The notes under the pieces were generated by a model. That model was not told where the DNA came from. It worked only from the letters and a program-made list of their open reading frames with translations, and did not search any database. Positions 31,417 through 31,791 of a stretch of DNA of 31,791 nt are shown piece by piece. Within the stretch, counting starts at the first letter, position 1. The number at the start of each line of letters is the position of its first letter. The stretch covers positions 473-32,263 of the forward strand of contig DBYB01000012.1 in NCBI GenBank assembly GCA_002309995.1, read 5' to 3'. The DNA comes from Bacteroidales bacterium UBA1197. GTDB taxonomy: Bacteria; Bacteroidota; Bacteroidia; Bacteroidales; UBA932. The translations under genes were made by a program, and so were the position numbers.

Positions 31417-31791
31417 ATGCGTAAAATTGCATTTCTCGCGGCCGTCGCCGCAACCCTCTGCACCGTGGCGTGCAACAAAGAACTTCCCACCTCTAAAGTG
31501 GAGCTCCCTTCCGAATCGGTCCAGATGGCCGATCTGACCCTTTCCGTTGTCGGTAACGCGCCGGCCACCAAGTCTTCCGATGCCGATTTCGATGCCGATT
31601 ACAGTGAGGTGGTAAGCATCCAGTTCCTCGTCTTCGACGGCGAGGTGCTCGATGCCTACAAGAAGATTACCAGCGGACTCTCCACCTCCATCACCGTGAA
31701 GACCGGCGAGAAGACTGTCTGGGCCGTGGTCAATGCGCCTGACATCAGCAATGTCACCACCCTCACCCAGCTCAAGGCCGTCAGCAGCACC
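31417..31791 (+). CDS. Fimbrillin-family lipoprotein (Mfa1/FimA-like), N-terminal part
   Basis: The frame opens with MRKIAFLAAVAATLCTVAC (lipobox TVAC, C19) and runs to the window edge, 125 codons. After the lipid-modified Cys comes a propeptide-like part and the sequence ADLTLSVVGNAPATKS, then FLVFDGEVLDAYKKI, TVWAVVNAP, typical of the Bacteroidales fimbrillin superfamily, in which the N-terminus is cut off by a gingipain-like peptidase before polymerisation. It follows the OmpA/TPR gene by 13 bp, so it is likely cotranscribed. Confidence 0.8.
   Translation, partial: MRKIAFLAAVAATLCTVACNKELPTSKVELPSESVQMADLTLSVVGNAPATKSSDADFDADYSEVVSIQFLVFDGEVLDAYKKITSGLSTSITVKTGEKTVWAVVNAPDISNVTTLTQLKAVSST

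Larger units (their letters stand above)
11465..31791 (+). mobile_element. Integrated mobilisable/conjugative element (left part; right end outside the window)
   Basis: A tyrosine recombinase starts 164 bp after tRNA-Ala, the usual position for an element that uses a tRNA 3' end. It is followed by a Toprim primase-like gene, coupling protein, relaxase, ssb and mobA-like gene with an oriT candidate, a cargo zone with structured repeats, iterons with a Rep_3-type initiator, a TraO-like gene and a fimbrial locus. I found no second copy of the tRNA 3' end before the window closes, so the right boundary is unknown and the fimbrial genes could in principle belong to a neighbouring region. Confidence 0.75.

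Overview
The window looks like a Bacteroidales genome with fairly high GC. The evidence is the many promoters of the Bacteroidetes type (TTTG, about 20 bp, TAnnTTTG), the lipoprotein and fimbrillin types, the Ser-type sulfatase, and mobilisation and conjugation genes of the Bacteroides kind. Genus cannot be fixed from the sequence; an Alistipes/Rikenellaceae-like or uncultured gut relative would fit.

Positions 1-11464 are ordinary chromosome: the 5' end of a tRNA, rplS, grpE-dnaJ, a GlpT-type transporter with a divergent sulfatase, a tightly packed four-gene operon on the minus strand (a pycB-like carboxyltransferase, a HAD phosphatase, alanine racemase and a secreted C1B peptidase), radC and tRNA-Ala(GGC).

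At the 3' side of tRNA-Ala an integrated element begins and continues past the right edge. It holds a tyrosine recombinase (11628-12974), a small helix-turn-helix protein, a Toprim primase-like protein, an HTH regulator, a minus-strand mobilisation operon (mobA-like, ssb, MOBP relaxase, VirD4/TraG-type coupling protein), an inverted-repeat-rich oriT candidate (18853-18979), a small ribbon-helix-helix-like protein flanked by two different phased repeat arrays, and a cargo zone divided by four copies of a 192-220 bp structured repeat. Beyond that lie five iterons with a Rep_3-type initiator, a TraO-like protein, a degenerate D12-class methyltransferase-like protein, and a fimbrial locus (DUF3575-like protein, Ig-like lipoprotein, unknown protein, OmpA/TPR-like protein, start of a fimbrillin). 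So it joins the traits of an ICE (integrase, relaxase, coupling protein, TraO) with those of an iteron plasmid.

The most striking signals are not genes. (1) Upstream of the ribbon-helix-helix gene, 19 contiguous octamers run in unbroken 8-bp register from 19089 into the start codon. (2) Just after its stop, ATGTCG boxes recur every 10-11 bp. (3) The four structured repeats keep their hairpins through compensatory base changes and bound small gene groups, two of which have near-leaderless promoters with related sequence. Together these suggest a partition/operator system and a cassette-like cargo module that I cannot match to a named system.
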